The notes under the pieces were generated by a model. That model did no database searches and had not been told where the DNA came from. It worked only from the letters and a program-made list of their open reading frames with translations. Below are positions 14,989-23,189 of a stretch of 64,000 bases of DNA, piece by piece. Source of the stretch: Goodfellowiella coeruleoviolacea (GTDB lineage: Bacteria; Actinomycetota; Actinomycetes; Mycobacteriales; Pseudonocardiaceae); contig NZ_JAMTCK010000015.1 of assembly GCF_024171785.1 (NCBI RefSeq), positions 209,129 to 273,128 of the forward strand. The letters are read 5' to 3'. The stretch's first letter is position 1; each line of letters starts with the position of its first letter. The translations under genes and the position numbers were made by a program.

Positions 14989-16065
14989 ATGAGACGAGTG
15001 CTGAGTCGGCGGATGGCGGCCAAGGGCGCGGCCGTGGTCACCGCCGCGACGGCGGGTGTGTTCAGCCTGGCCGGTGACGGGAGCGCGACCGCCGCCGGCG
15101 ACGACGACCGGGATCGCCGCGTCGACGTGCACCACCACTGCCTCACCCCGGCCTGGCTGGCCTGGGCCGAGGCGCGCGGCGTGCTCGACCGGGACGAGCT
15201 GCGCTGGTGGGTGTACTGGGACGTGGCCGACACGCTGTCCATGATGGACGCCGCCGGCATCGCCACGGCGGTGATGTCGGTGCGCACCCCGATCGTTCAT
15301 CCGCAGGTGGACGACGCGTTGCACCGGGAGAGCCTGCGGGTGGCCTACCAGTCGGTGGCCGAGGTGGTGGCGGCGCATCCCGGCAGGTTCGCGTTCCTGG
15401 CCCAGGTGCGCCTGGACAACCTGGAGCTGGCCCGGTGGTCGGCCCGGTACGCGCTGCGCGCGGGCGCGGTCGGGGTGCAGTTCCACACCCACGACCTGTG
15501 CGGACGCTATCTCGGTGACCCGGCATTCGACCCGCTGTTGGCCGAACTCAGCGCGGAGACGGCGGTGGCGGTGGTGCACCCCGCTGATCTGCCCGGCACC
15601 ACCAGGCAGCAGCCCGCGGTCCCCGGCGTGCCCAACTTCATGTGCGACTACCTGTTGGCCACGACCCGGGTCGGTCTCAGCATGACCATGCACCGCACGC
15701 TGGACCGGTTTCCCCGGTTGTCGTTCGTGCTGCCGCACGGTGGCGGGTTCCTGCCCTACATCGCCGCGCGGGTCAGGACGCTGGGCGGGCAGCTGTCCCC
15801 GGCGGTGGACCCCGGTCTGCTGCGGGACTACCTGTGCCGGTTCCACTACGACACGGCCGCGCCCATGTCGCCCGACGCCACGCCGACGCTGCTGGCCACG
15901 GTCGGATCGGCGCGCCTGCTGTACGGCTCGGACTGGCCGGCGCTGACCCGGGAGCAGGTGCTGGCGGCGGCCACCGCCCTGGACACCGATCCCGCGCTGA
16001 CCCCGGTGCAGCGGGCGCGGATCAACCGGGGCAACGCGCTCGCCCTGTTCCCGTCCCTGGGCTGA
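14989..16065 (+). CDS. Secreted amidohydrolase (ACMSD-like), tandem copy 1
   Basis: 358 residues. The N-terminus MRRVLSRRMAAKGAAVVTAA has a twin-arginine pair before the hydrophobic stretch, so Tat export is likely. The catalytic barrel is of the amidohydrolase_2 family (2-amino-3-carboxymuconate-semialdehyde decarboxylase type): the metal-binding VDVHHHCLTPAWL, FVLPHGGGFLPYIAAR and LLYGSDWPALT with the conserved Asp. The family performs metal-dependent decarboxylation or hydrolysis of small acids; the substrate is unknown. ATG 14989 is chosen because the signal peptide starts there (frame open from 14860). It is followed 79 bp later by a paralogue with the same layout. Confidence 0.88.
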   Translation: MRRVLSRRMAAKGAAVVTAATAGVFSLAGDGSATAAGDDDRDRRVDVHHHCLTPAWLAWAEARGVLDRDELRWWVYWDVADTLSMMDAAGIATAVMSVRTPIVHPQVDDALHRESLRVAYQSVAEVVAAHPGRFAFLAQVRLDNLELARWSARYALRAGAVGVQFHTHDLCGRYLGDPAFDPLLAELSAETAVAVVHPADLPGTTRQQPAVPGVPNFMCDYLLATTRVGLSMTMHRTLDRFPRLSFVLPHGGGFLPYIAARVRTLGGQLSPAVDPGLLRDYLCRFHYDTAAPMSPDATPTLLATVGSARLLYGSDWPALTREQVLAAATALDTDPALTPVQRARINRGNALALFPSLG

Positions 16066-16144
16066 GCCGGGCCCGGGCGCACGAACGGCGGTAAATCCCG
16101 GCCTGCGGTCGCGGCTGTCCACATGGGACAGAAGACTGGGATGG

Positions 16145-17248
16145 GTGACGACGCAACGAACACTGACTCGACGGGACGTGGCCAGGGGCGCGGTCGTGGT
16201 CACCGCTGCCGCGGCCGGCGTGCTCGCCGCCACCCCGGGCGGCCAGGCCGCCCCACTCGACGACGTGACCGGCCGGGACAACCGGGACAACCGCGACCGC
16301 CGGATCGACGTGCACCAGCACTGCACCCCGCCCACCTGGCTGGACTGGGCGGAGTCGCGGGGGCTGGCCGACCGGAACAAGGTGCCGTGGTGGGCGCACT
16401 GGGACGCGAACACCACACTGTCCACGATGGACGAAGCCGGGATCGCCACCGCGGTGGTGTCGCTGCGCCTGCCGCAGAACGCGCCCTACGCGGACGACGC
16501 GCAGTACCAGGAGAGCCTGCGGGTGGCCTACGACGCCCTGGCCGAACTGGCCGAGGCGCACCCCGGCAGGTTCGCCTTCCTCGCCCAGGCGTACCTGGAC
16601 AACCTGGACCGGGCGAGCTGGTCGGCCCAGTACGGGCGGGAAGCCGGCGCGGTCGGGGTGGAACTGCCCACGCACGACGGGCAGGGCCGCTACCTCGGTG
16701 ACCCGGTCTTCGACCCGCTGTTGACCCAGCTCGACGCCGAACGCACGGTGGCGATGGTGCACCCGGTCGCGTTGACCAGGGCCAGCGAGCAGAACCCCGA
16801 CGTGCCCGGACTGCCCAGCTCGGTGTGCGACTACCTGTTGGCGACCACCCGCGCCGCCATCAACATGATGATGCACCGCACGCTGGACCGGTTCGGCCAG
16901 CTGTCGTTCGTGCTGGTGCAGGGCGGCGGGTTCCTGCCCTACATCAGCGCGCGGGTGGCGCGGGCCGGCGCGAGCATGACCCCGCCGATGGACGCCGCGC
17001 TGCTGCCCGAGGACCTGCGCCGGTTCCACTACGACACGGCCGCGCCGATGTCGCCGCACGCCACGCCGACGCTGCTGGCCACGGCGGGCGCGCCCAGCCT
17101 GCTCTACGGCACCGACTGGCCCTACTCCACGAGCGAGCAGATGCTGGACATGGCGGCGGCGCTGGACAGCGACCCGGCGCTGACCTCGGCGCAGCGGGCC
17201 CGGATCAACCGGGGCAACGCGCTCGCCCTGTTCCCGTCCCTGGGCTGA
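16145..17248 (+). CDS. Secreted amidohydrolase (ACMSD-like), tandem copy 2
   Basis: 367 residues from GTG 16145. The signal is a clear Tat type, LTRRDVARGAVVV, ending near GGQAAP. The barrel repeats the motifs of copy 1: IDVHQHCTPPTWLDWAE, FVLVQGGGFLPYISAR (His replaced by Gln in the H-G-G-G segment) and LLYGTDWPYST. The two copies are about 60% identical by eye and share the terminal RINRGNALALFPSLG. The His-to-Gln change in the fourth motif may alter metal binding or substrate. The stop codon abuts the stop of the convergent HxlR gene with no spacer. Confidence 0.88.
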   Translation: MTTQRTLTRRDVARGAVVVTAAAAGVLAATPGGQAAPLDDVTGRDNRDNRDRRIDVHQHCTPPTWLDWAESRGLADRNKVPWWAHWDANTTLSTMDEAGIATAVVSLRLPQNAPYADDAQYQESLRVAYDALAELAEAHPGRFAFLAQAYLDNLDRASWSAQYGREAGAVGVELPTHDGQGRYLGDPVFDPLLTQLDAERTVAMVHPVALTRASEQNPDVPGLPSSVCDYLLATTRAAINMMMHRTLDRFGQLSFVLVQGGGFLPYISARVARAGASMTPPMDAALLPEDLRRFHYDTAAPMSPHATPTLLATAGAPSLLYGTDWPYSTSEQMLDMAAALDSDPALTSAQRARINRGNALALFPSLG

Positions 17249-17638
17249 TCAGCCCGCCTGGTCGAGCTGGGACGTGTTCCGCTCGTACGCCTCGCGGGCA
17301 TCCAGCAGTTCGTCCCAGTGCTCGCTCACCCACGCGCACATGGTCAGCATCGGCTTGATCACGCTGCGGCCCAGCGGGGTGAGTTCGTACTCCACGCGCG
17401 GGCTGGCCTCGGTGTAGGCGGTGCGGGTGACCAGGCCGTCGCGTTGCAGACCGCGCAGCGACTGGGTGAGCGTCTTCGCGGTGATGCCGTGCAGGGGGAC
17501 GCGCAGTTCGGAGAAGCGGCGCGGGCCGTCCTCCAGGCACATGATGATCAGCGGCGCCCACTTGTCGACCAACCGGAACGGGGAGAGCGCCGACGGGCAC
17601 AGTTCGTCGAACATGTCGGGGGCAAGCGGCTTGCGCAC
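17249..17638 (-). CDS. HxlR-family transcriptional regulator
   Basis: 129 residues: a winged helix of the HxlR/MarR-like type (CPSALSPFRLVDKWAPLIIM, RRFSELRVPLHGITAKTLTQ, LQRDGLVTRTAYTEASPRVE, YELTPLGRSVIKPML). These small dimeric repressors respond to quinones, aldehydes or other electrophiles. A GTG at 17638 (VRKPLAPDMFDELC) is the likely start; the open frame continues far upstream through the divergent gene and is not used. It is divergent from an NAD(P)-dependent oxidoreductase gene with a palindrome between, the classic HxlR/MarR arrangement. Confidence 0.88.
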   Translation of the reverse strand: MRKPLAPDMFDELCPSALSPFRLVDKWAPLIIMCLEDGPRRFSELRVPLHGITAKTLTQSLRGLQRDGLVTRTAYTEASPRVEYELTPLGRSVIKPMLTMCAWVSEHWDELLDAREAYERNTSQLDQAG

Positions 17639-17647
17639 GCCCGCCAC

Positions 17648-17668
17648 GATAACCGTGATCGCGGTATC
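17648..17668. promoter_or_regulatory. Candidate HxlR operator
   Basis: GATAACCG and CGGTATC form an inverted repeat (one extra A in the left arm) around TGATCG, 10 bp from the HxlR start and about 80 bp before the divergent oxidoreductase. Confidence 0.5.
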
Positions 17669-17750
17669 CGATCGGAAACCACCCCGCCGCCTATGGTCCG
17701 GCCACCGGCCGGGAACACGTCCCGACCGGAGGCGGAGAGGGGTGTTCGCG

Positions 17751-18392
17751 ATGAGCGGGATCGTGGTGTTCGGCGCGGGTGGCCGGGCCGGTCGGCAGGT
17801 GGTGGCCGAGGCGCGCGGCCGGGGCCACCAGGTCACCGCCGTGGTGCGCGACCCGGCCAAGTACGCGGAGCTGGCCGGCGCCGGGGTGCGGGTCGAGGCG
17901 GGCGATGTGACCGACGGCGCGGCCGTCGCCGACCTGGTGGCCGGGCACGACGCGGTGGTGTCCATGGCCGCGGTGTACGGGCCGGGAACCAACCCGCCGG
18001 CGTTCTTCGTGGACTCGACGCGGGCCCTGCTGGCCGGGGTGGCGCGGGCCGGGATCGGTCGGCTGGTGGTGGGTGGCCTCGGCGCGCTGCTGCCCGACGA
18101 CACGGGCACGCGGTTCGTGGACGCGATGGACCTGCCGGCCGAGGCGCGCGAGTTCTGCCTGGCGCACGCGGCCGGGCTGGACGTGTTGCGGGCCGAGGGC
18201 GACGCCGTTGACTGGCTGTACCTGAGCCCGTGCGGCGACTTCGACCACGACGGCGCGCGCACCGGCGGCTACCGGGTGGGCGAGCGCGCGGACATGGCCA
18301 ACCGGATCTCCTACGCCGACTTCGCCATCGCCGTGCTGGACGAGGTGGACACGCCCCAGCACCACCGCACCCACCTGGGCGTGCTGGGCTGA
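17751..18392 (+). CDS. NAD(P)-binding oxidoreductase (atypical SDR, NmrA-like)
   Basis: 213 residues with the Rossmann signature IVVFGAGGRAGRQVVAEA, then VEAGDVTDGAAVADLVAGHD and VDWLYLSPCGDFDHDGARTG, ending with the cofactor-fold strand ISYADFAIAVLDEV. This is the short atypical SDR group often found beside HxlR repressors, thought to handle quinones or electrophiles. ATG 17751 is preceded by GGAGAGGGG; the longer frame from 17421 overlaps the HxlR gene. Regulation by the divergent HxlR protein is inferred from position. Confidence 0.88.
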   Translation: MSGIVVFGAGGRAGRQVVAEARGRGHQVTAVVRDPAKYAELAGAGVRVEAGDVTDGAAVADLVAGHDAVVSMAAVYGPGTNPPAFFVDSTRALLAGVARAGIGRLVVGGLGALLPDDTGTRFVDAMDLPAEAREFCLAHAAGLDVLRAEGDAVDWLYLSPCGDFDHDGARTGGYRVGERADMANRISYADFAIAVLDEVDTPQHHRTHLGVLG

Positions 18393-18450
18393 GCCCGGGC
18401 GCCGGCCGGTACGGCGTTCCCGTGTGGACTGTCGTCAGTAGACGGTGATA

Positions 18451-18485
18451 GCCCGGGGACGCCGTGCGGCTGGGCGTCCCCGGGC
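18451..18485. terminator. Strong GC-rich hairpin between convergent genes
   Basis: A perfect 13-bp stem (GCCCGGGGACGCC at 18451-18463, GGCGTCCCCGGGC at 18473-18485) with a 9-base loop. It sits between two convergent genes and is likely a bidirectional terminator; no T-tract follows, as is common in actinomycetes. Confidence 0.75.
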
Positions 18486-18490
18486 GGTGG

Positions 18491-19951
18491 TCAGCTCGTC
18501 GGGCAGGTGGCGCCGGCCGGCGGCAGCACCCGGTCGACGAAGTACCGGTTGGCGTGGGCCACCACGCACGGGTTGCCGAAGTTCAGGTAGGCGCCGTGTT
18601 CCAGCCCGTCGATGGCGATGGTGACTGAGCCAGGCACCTGGTCAGCCACGTTCCTGGTGGCGTTCAGGCTGGGCAGGTCGGCGACGCCCAGCAGCGGCGG
18701 CAGCCCGCGTGGGTTGATCGGGCTCGGCGGGTTGCTGACCGGCCCGGGGTAGCCGACGCAGGGCATCCGCATGGCGGCCTGGTAGCCGGGGAAGTTCGGG
18801 GACAGCTCCCGACCGCGGTGCACCTCCGCCTGGTAGTCGGCGTAGGAGGCGAAACCCCGCATGCCGTCCGCACACGACGTGGCCAGGCCGGCGTTGGGCG
18901 CCACGGGCTTGCGGCCGGGCATGCCGGCGGCGGGCGCGCTCAACCCGGTGGCGTCGCCGCGCAGTGCCTCGTCCAGCGCGTCGCTGAGCTGCTGCCAGCG
19001 CTCCGCACTGGACAGGAACGGGCCGATCGCCATCTGCACGTCGAACCCGTCGTAGCTGACCCCGGTCGAGCCGACCGGGATGGGGGCGGCGTCGGCGTCG
19101 GCGAGCAGCCGCTGCCAGACGGCCGGGATGTCCTGGCCGCGCAGCGAACAGGTGGTGGCGGCCTGGCACCAGGCGATCCAGCGGGCGAACACCTCCTCCT
19201 TGTCGCGGTACCGGTCGATCTCCTCGGGCAGCCGGTCGGTGCTGACGTGGTCGGGGATGCTGTCCAGGACCACGGTGCGGACCCGGTCCGGGAACAGCCG
19301 GGCGTAGCTGGCCGCGATCACCCCGCCGTAGGAGTTGGCCAGGAAGTTCAGCCTCCGGTCACCCACGGCCGCGCGGATCGCGTTCAGATCCCTGGCGTGC
19401 GCTGCCGAGTCCAGGTGGTCGAACAGTTCCGGGTCCCTGCCGCGGCACTGCTCGACGGCGGCCCGGTTCGCCTCGGCCCTGGCCTGGTACTCCGCTTCGG
19501 TGTGGGGCAGGGCGAACACCGGTCCGGTCATGGCGCACTGCGTGAGCGCGTCACCCCAGGTGTACCAGGAGCCGCGCGGTTCCCAGGTGACCACGTCGAA
19601 CCGGTCGCGCAGCGCGGTGAAGCGGGCGGCGGACCTCTTCAACGCGTCGATGCCGTCGGCACCGGGGCCGCCTGGGTTGACCACGACCGAGCCGATCCGC
19701 GCGGCCGGGTTCGTGCCGGGCAGCCGCGCCAGGTCGAGGGTGATCCGTCGGCCGGTGGGCTTGGCCCAGTCCACCGGCACCCGCAGGGTGGCGCACTCCA
19801 TGCCCGCCGGGACGTCCGTGCCGGCGCACTCCGTCCACGCCAGTCCGCCGCCAGGGGAAGCCCCGGCGGCGGTGGCACCTCCCGCGAGCACACCGCCGGT
19901 GAGGCCGGCGACCACCACGGCCACGGCCACCGCTCGTGTTCTCCCTGTCAT
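18491..19951 (-). CDS. Secreted alpha/beta hydrolase, tripeptidyl aminopeptidase (TAP) family
   Basis: 486 residues. The Sec signal (MTGRTRAVAVAVVVAGLTGG, then GGATAAGA) precedes an alpha/beta-hydrolase of the SCO/TAP family that removes N-terminal peptides from extracellular proteins. Visible parts: the oxyanion region VVNPGGPGADG, the nucleophile elbow FLANSYGGVIAASYA (ANSYG replaces the usual GxSYG), a probable Asp in GVADLPSLNATRNVADQ, and His in GLEHGAYLN. ATG 19951 has GGAGGAATCAG upstream; a longer frame to 20074 lacks a signal peptide. The terminal CVVAHANRYFVDRVLPPAG is the family tail. Substrate unknown. Confidence 0.9.
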   Translation of the reverse strand: MTGRTRAVAVAVVVAGLTGGVLAGGATAAGASPGGGLAWTECAGTDVPAGMECATLRVPVDWAKPTGRRITLDLARLPGTNPAARIGSVVVNPGGPGADGIDALKRSAARFTALRDRFDVVTWEPRGSWYTWGDALTQCAMTGPVFALPHTEAEYQARAEANRAAVEQCRGRDPELFDHLDSAAHARDLNAIRAAVGDRRLNFLANSYGGVIAASYARLFPDRVRTVVLDSIPDHVSTDRLPEEIDRYRDKEEVFARWIAWCQAATTCSLRGQDIPAVWQRLLADADAAPIPVGSTGVSYDGFDVQMAIGPFLSSAERWQQLSDALDEALRGDATGLSAPAAGMPGRKPVAPNAGLATSCADGMRGFASYADYQAEVHRGRELSPNFPGYQAAMRMPCVGYPGPVSNPPSPINPRGLPPLLGVADLPSLNATRNVADQVPGSVTIAIDGLEHGAYLNFGNPCVVAHANRYFVDRVLPPAGATCPTS

Positions 19952-20127
19952 CTGCCTGATTCCTCCAGATTCTCCGGATTGAGGTGGCGATGACGGTAGG
20001 GGCGGACCACTCGGTGGCGCGTCAGCGCGAACGCCGATCTGGCAAGCGATTTCCTGGTCCCTCCGGGTGATCACGACTGCCCCCGGAGGATGACGGCTGG
20101 ATCAACCGCTGGGCGAGCGGTCGAGCG

Positions 20128-20454
20128 TCACCACAGGCCGGGCGGCTCGTCGGCCTCGTCCGGTCGGGCCACCTCCCAGCGGTGGGTGCGCAGGTCGACC
20201 CTGCCGTCGGTGACGGGCACGCCCTCCTCGCGCAACCGGGCCAGCTGCTCCTGCTCCAGGTGCGGCGCGCAGCTGCCGTTGGCCCGCAACACCCGGTGCC
20301 ACGGCAGGTCGTGGCCGTCCTCGGCCAGCACGCGGCCCACGATCCGGGGCGACGGCGCCTTGGCCAGGTCGGCGACGTCGCCGTAGGTGGCGACCCGACC
20401 AGCGGGAATCGCCCTGACGACCGCGCGGATCTTCTCGTGTATCTGTTCCTCCAC
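20128..20454 (-). CDS. Alkyltransferase-like protein (MGMT fold without the acceptor Cys)
   Basis: 108 residues from GTG 20454 (VEEQIHEKIRAVVRAIPAG). The DNA-binding half of O6-alkylguanine transferases is present (GRVATYGDVADLAKAP, GRVLAEDGHDLPWHRVLRAN), but the acceptor loop reads PWHRV where true transferases have PCHRV. That Trp-for-Cys change defines the ATL group, which binds O6-alkylguanine without repairing it and flags the lesion for nucleotide excision repair. The length is typical for stand-alone ATLs. The frame stays open far upstream, but homology begins at the GTG. It is divergent from the chitinase-like gene. Confidence 0.9.
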   Translation of the reverse strand: MEEQIHEKIRAVVRAIPAGRVATYGDVADLAKAPSPRIVGRVLAEDGHDLPWHRVLRANGSCAPHLEQEQLARLREEGVPVTDGRVDLRTHRWEVARPDEADEPPGLW

Positions 20455-20518
20455 AACGCCAAGGGTGCCAGCGCAGGTGCGCGTTGCTCCGAACGGCCCT
20501 GTCCGCCGCTGCCAAATT

Positions 20519-20530
20519 TGGTCTATACCA
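20519..20530. promoter_or_regulatory. DasR-responsive (dre)-like operator before the GH18 gene
   Basis: TGGTCTATACCA differs at one base from the dre core TGGTCTAGACCA bound by DasR, the GntR-type repressor of chitin and N-acetylglucosamine use in Streptomyces. It is overlapped on the left by the palindrome CCAAATTTGG (20512-20521) and lies 59 bp before a chitinase-like gene, the expected target. Confidence 0.65.
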
Positions 20531-20589
20531 ATGGGTGATCCGCCGCCGCCTCCCGAGGAACCCCCAGTCCCCACAGGAGGAACCCAGCA

Positions 20590-21594
20590 ATGGCACCACT
20601 GTCCCGCCGGCTCGCCCCGATGGCCGCCCTGGCCGCCGCGGTGTTCGCCCTGGCCGCCCCGTCGGCCACCGCCACCGCCGCCGACGCGGCTGGATCCCCG
20701 GCCACGACCGCCGCGGCCGTGCCGGTCGCCCCGTACGTGGACATGGGCGCGTGGCCCACCCCGTCGCTGTCCGCGATGTCCGCGGCGAGCGGGGTCAAGA
20801 GCTACACGCTGGGCTTTGTCACCGGCGCGGGCTGCAAGGCCAGCTGGTTCAACGCCTACGACCCGCGCAGCGGCTGGCAGAAGGAGGAGATCGCCAAGCT
20901 CCGCGCGGCCGGCGGGGACGTGAAGATCTCCTTCGGCGGCGCCAGCGGCATCGAACTGGCCCTCGCGTGCGGCTCGGTCAGCGCGCTGACCACCGAGTAC
21001 AACGCGGTGATCGACGCCTACCAGGCCAACTACATCGACCTGGACATCGAGGGCGCGGCCAGCCAGGACAGCGCGTCCATCGAACGCCGCTCCCAGGCGC
21101 TGGCCGCGGTGCAGCGCAGCCACCCCAACCTGAAGATCTCGGTGACCCTGCCGGTGCTGCCCAGCGGGTTGACCGACGGCGGCCTGAGCGTGGTGCGCTC
21201 GGCCAAGAACGCCGGCATCACCCTGGACAAGGTCAACGTGATGGCGATGGACTACTACCAGGGCCCCGGCGACCAGGGCGCCAAGGCCATCCAGGCGGCC
21301 ACCAGCACCAAGAACCAGATCAAGACCGTCTACACCGGACTGACCGACGCGCAGGCGTGGGCCATGGTCGGCGTCACCCCGATGATCGGCGTGAACGACT
21401 CGCGCAACGAGATCTTCTACCAGGAGGACGCGCAGCAGCTGGTGAACTTCGCCAAGCAGCAGCACATCGGCATGCTGTCGTTCTGGGAGGCCACCCGGGA
21501 CCGCAACGCCTGCACCGGCGCGCTCTACCAGTGCACCAACATCAGCCAGCAGCCGTACGACTTCGCCAGGATCTTCGCCACCTACACCGGCTGA
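20590..21594 (+). CDS. Secreted GH18 (chitinase-like) glycoside hydrolase
   Basis: 334 residues. The signal peptide MAPLSRRLAPMAALAAAVFA is cleaved near ATATAADA. The TIM barrel shows the GH18 strand 3 VKISFGGASG and the catalytic strand 4 YIDLDIEG, which keeps D-x-D-x-E with Glu as general acid. VNVMAMDYY and GMLSFWEATRD are the strand 6 and strand 8 motifs. No separate chitin-binding domain is present. It probably cleaves chitin or related N-acetylglucosamine polymers outside the cell. The RBS GGAGGAA lies before ATG 20590, and the dre-like site upstream predicts DasR control. Confidence 0.93.
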   Translation: MAPLSRRLAPMAALAAAVFALAAPSATATAADAAGSPATTAAAVPVAPYVDMGAWPTPSLSAMSAASGVKSYTLGFVTGAGCKASWFNAYDPRSGWQKEEIAKLRAAGGDVKISFGGASGIELALACGSVSALTTEYNAVIDAYQANYIDLDIEGAASQDSASIERRSQALAAVQRSHPNLKISVTLPVLPSGLTDGGLSVVRSAKNAGITLDKVNVMAMDYYQGPGDQGAKAIQAATSTKNQIKTVYTGLTDAQAWAMVGVTPMIGVNDSRNEIFYQEDAQQLVNFAKQQHIGMLSFWEATRDRNACTGALYQCTNISQQPYDFARIFATYTG

Positions 21595-21634
21595 GCGCGG
21601 TTCGTCGCCGGCGGGCCCGGATGACGCTGACGGC

Positions 21635-22471
21635 TCAGTCGTCGTAGGGGTCGTCGGCCGCGGAGGCGTAGTCCCAGTCAGCGGCCTGGCTCGGATCGAT
21701 GATGGCGAACCGGGTGCCCAGCGGATCGGCCAGCACGGCCACCTTGCCCAGGGTGGACACGTACGGCTTGAACCGCAGCCGCCCGCCGTTGATCCGGGCC
21801 AGGTCCAGGGTCTGGTCGAAGCCCACGTCGGGATCGACCGCGAAGTGCGCGATCCACCGCGGCCGCGTGTTGGCCGGCGCGTCCTCGGGCATCCGCACCC
21901 GGCCGATCACCGAGTCCTCGCCCGCGTACCAGACCATGTAGTCCACGTACCGGCCGTCACCGAACTGCTTCTGCCCGTAGTCGAACAGCGCGCCGAAGAA
22001 CCGGTCGGCCAGGGTGGCCCGGCGGATCACGAACTCCAGCCACACCAGCATGCCCGGCATGCCCGCGGCGAACCGCCAGTCCCGGTGGGGCTGGCACAGC
22101 CCGGCCGTGGCCCCGCTGGCGTCCTCGATCAGCGTCTTCGTGCCCACCCCCGGCACCACGTGCTCGCTCTCCAGCACCGTGCCGCCGTGCTGCTGCGCGG
22201 TCTTCGCGCGCCCGGCCAGATCACCGGTGGCCAGGTAGGGCGTCCAGTCCAGCACCGGCCCCCAGTGGTGGCGCAGCCCGGCGACCGGATCACCGAACAG
22301 CGTGGCCACGGTGTACGGCCGGCCCCAGCCGTCCGTTCGGGTCTCGTACTCCCAGCCGAACAGCGTGCGGTAGAAGTCCTGGGCCACGGCGGGGTTCTCG
22401 GTCGCCAACTCCACCCAGCACGGACTGCCCGGGACCGGAGTGGACACTTCCCTCGGGTTGGCCTCGGTCAT
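21635..22471 (-). CDS. Two-domain VOC (glyoxalase-fold) protein
   Basis: 278 residues with two tandem vicinal-oxygen-chelate modules. Module 1 begins PCWVELATENPAVAQDFYRT and module 2 MLVWLEFVIRRATLADRFFG. These CFP-30-like actinobacterial proteins are annotated as glyoxalase/bleomycin-resistance family, but few are characterised, so a hydroxylase, lyase or ligand-binding role is open. ATG 22471 (MTEANPREVSTPVPG) is preceded by GGGGAGG; the frame opens at 22573 without a better start. Confidence 0.88.
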   Translation of the reverse strand: MTEANPREVSTPVPGSPCWVELATENPAVAQDFYRTLFGWEYETRTDGWGRPYTVATLFGDPVAGLRHHWGPVLDWTPYLATGDLAGRAKTAQQHGGTVLESEHVVPGVGTKTLIEDASGATAGLCQPHRDWRFAAGMPGMLVWLEFVIRRATLADRFFGALFDYGQKQFGDGRYVDYMVWYAGEDSVIGRVRMPEDAPANTRPRWIAHFAVDPDVGFDQTLDLARINGGRLRFKPYVSTLGKVAVLADPLGTRFAIIDPSQAADWDYASAADDPYDD

Positions 22472-22787
22472 GGCCGCCTCCCCAGCATCCGCCGACAGCG
22501 GTCGGGCAGCCGGTGGGTTCCCGGCCGTTGTGGCAGACCAACGACGTGAGCAGTGACCCACTGATCCTGACACACCTGATCAACCCGGGTCACGGGCTCG
22601 GGAAATCGCTGGGGTGGGTGGCGGTCCCGGTGGACAGGCGTCGGGGCGAAATCGAGCACATTTCCCGATTTGTCGCGAACGTGACCACCGGGTGTTTCTG
22701 CTGTAACGACGGGCCGGTCGCGTCTGTGGGGTGGTGCGATATCTATCGTGTGTACCGCCACGGTCAACAGGGGATGAGGTGTGTTTG
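22472..22787. other. Intergenic region, divergent, falling in GC content
   Basis: 316 bp between the VOC gene and the accessory patch. No gene or hairpin is supported. GC content falls toward the right end, marking the border of the likely acquired segment. GAGG at 22776-22779 is the ribosome-binding site of the next gene. Confidence 0.4.
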
Positions 22788-23177
22788 GTGATATTTTCTG
22801 GACTGGAGGCTCTGCAGAAAAGGCCAGGACATATCGACTTCACTCTGGATGAGTTGGGGGAAGTTGATCTGAAGAACGAAGCTCGGGTGGTTGGCATCCG
22901 CTTTGTTCCGGGCCTTGATCACATGTCGATCTTTCTGGATTTCCGGTATGCAACTGCCCCCAAGTCAATAACGCTTGAGTTTGTTGACGTTGAACTGACC
23001 GATGTCGAGTATTACCTGCCAAGGGGTGTTGATCCGATAGGTGGATATGCGGTGCTTATGGCGTTGGACTACTGGGCTCATAGCGAGACGGGTCGGGAAG
23101 GCTTCTCGTTCTATACGACCACGCTCGAAGTTGAATTCTATGCGGAAGAGGTCAGGGCTCATGTTCGGGATATATGA
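22788..23177 (+). CDS. Small acidic protein of unknown function, paralogous to 27444-27863
   Basis: 129 residues from GTG 22788 (VIFSGLEALQKRPGHIDF), with GAGG eight bases upstream. Shared with the gene at 27444: IDFTLDELGEVDLKNEA, a GIRFVPGLDHMSIFLDFR strand pair, the ITLEFVDVEL segment, YYLPRGVDP and EGFSFYTTTLEVEFYAEEV. It looks like one globular alpha/beta domain without signal or membrane segment. GC is near 50-55% by eye, far below the neighbours, which suggests transfer. Size, acidity and company resemble orphan immunity proteins of polymorphic toxins, but no family is recognised and no toxin is adjacent. Confidence 0.7.
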   Translation: MIFSGLEALQKRPGHIDFTLDELGEVDLKNEARVVGIRFVPGLDHMSIFLDFRYATAPKSITLEFVDVELTDVEYYLPRGVDPIGGYAVLMALDYWAHSETGREGFSFYTTTLEVEFYAEEVRAHVRDI

Positions 23178-23189
23178 GATGTTCCGCGC

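Noticed and set aside
18491..19951. At first the TAP-family hydrolase seemed to lack its catalytic Asp, as if a short segment had been deleted near LNATRNVADQVPG.
   Set aside because: Counting back from the PGS turn, the Asp of GVADLPSLNAT falls at the usual distance, so the triad Ser-Asp-His is most likely complete.
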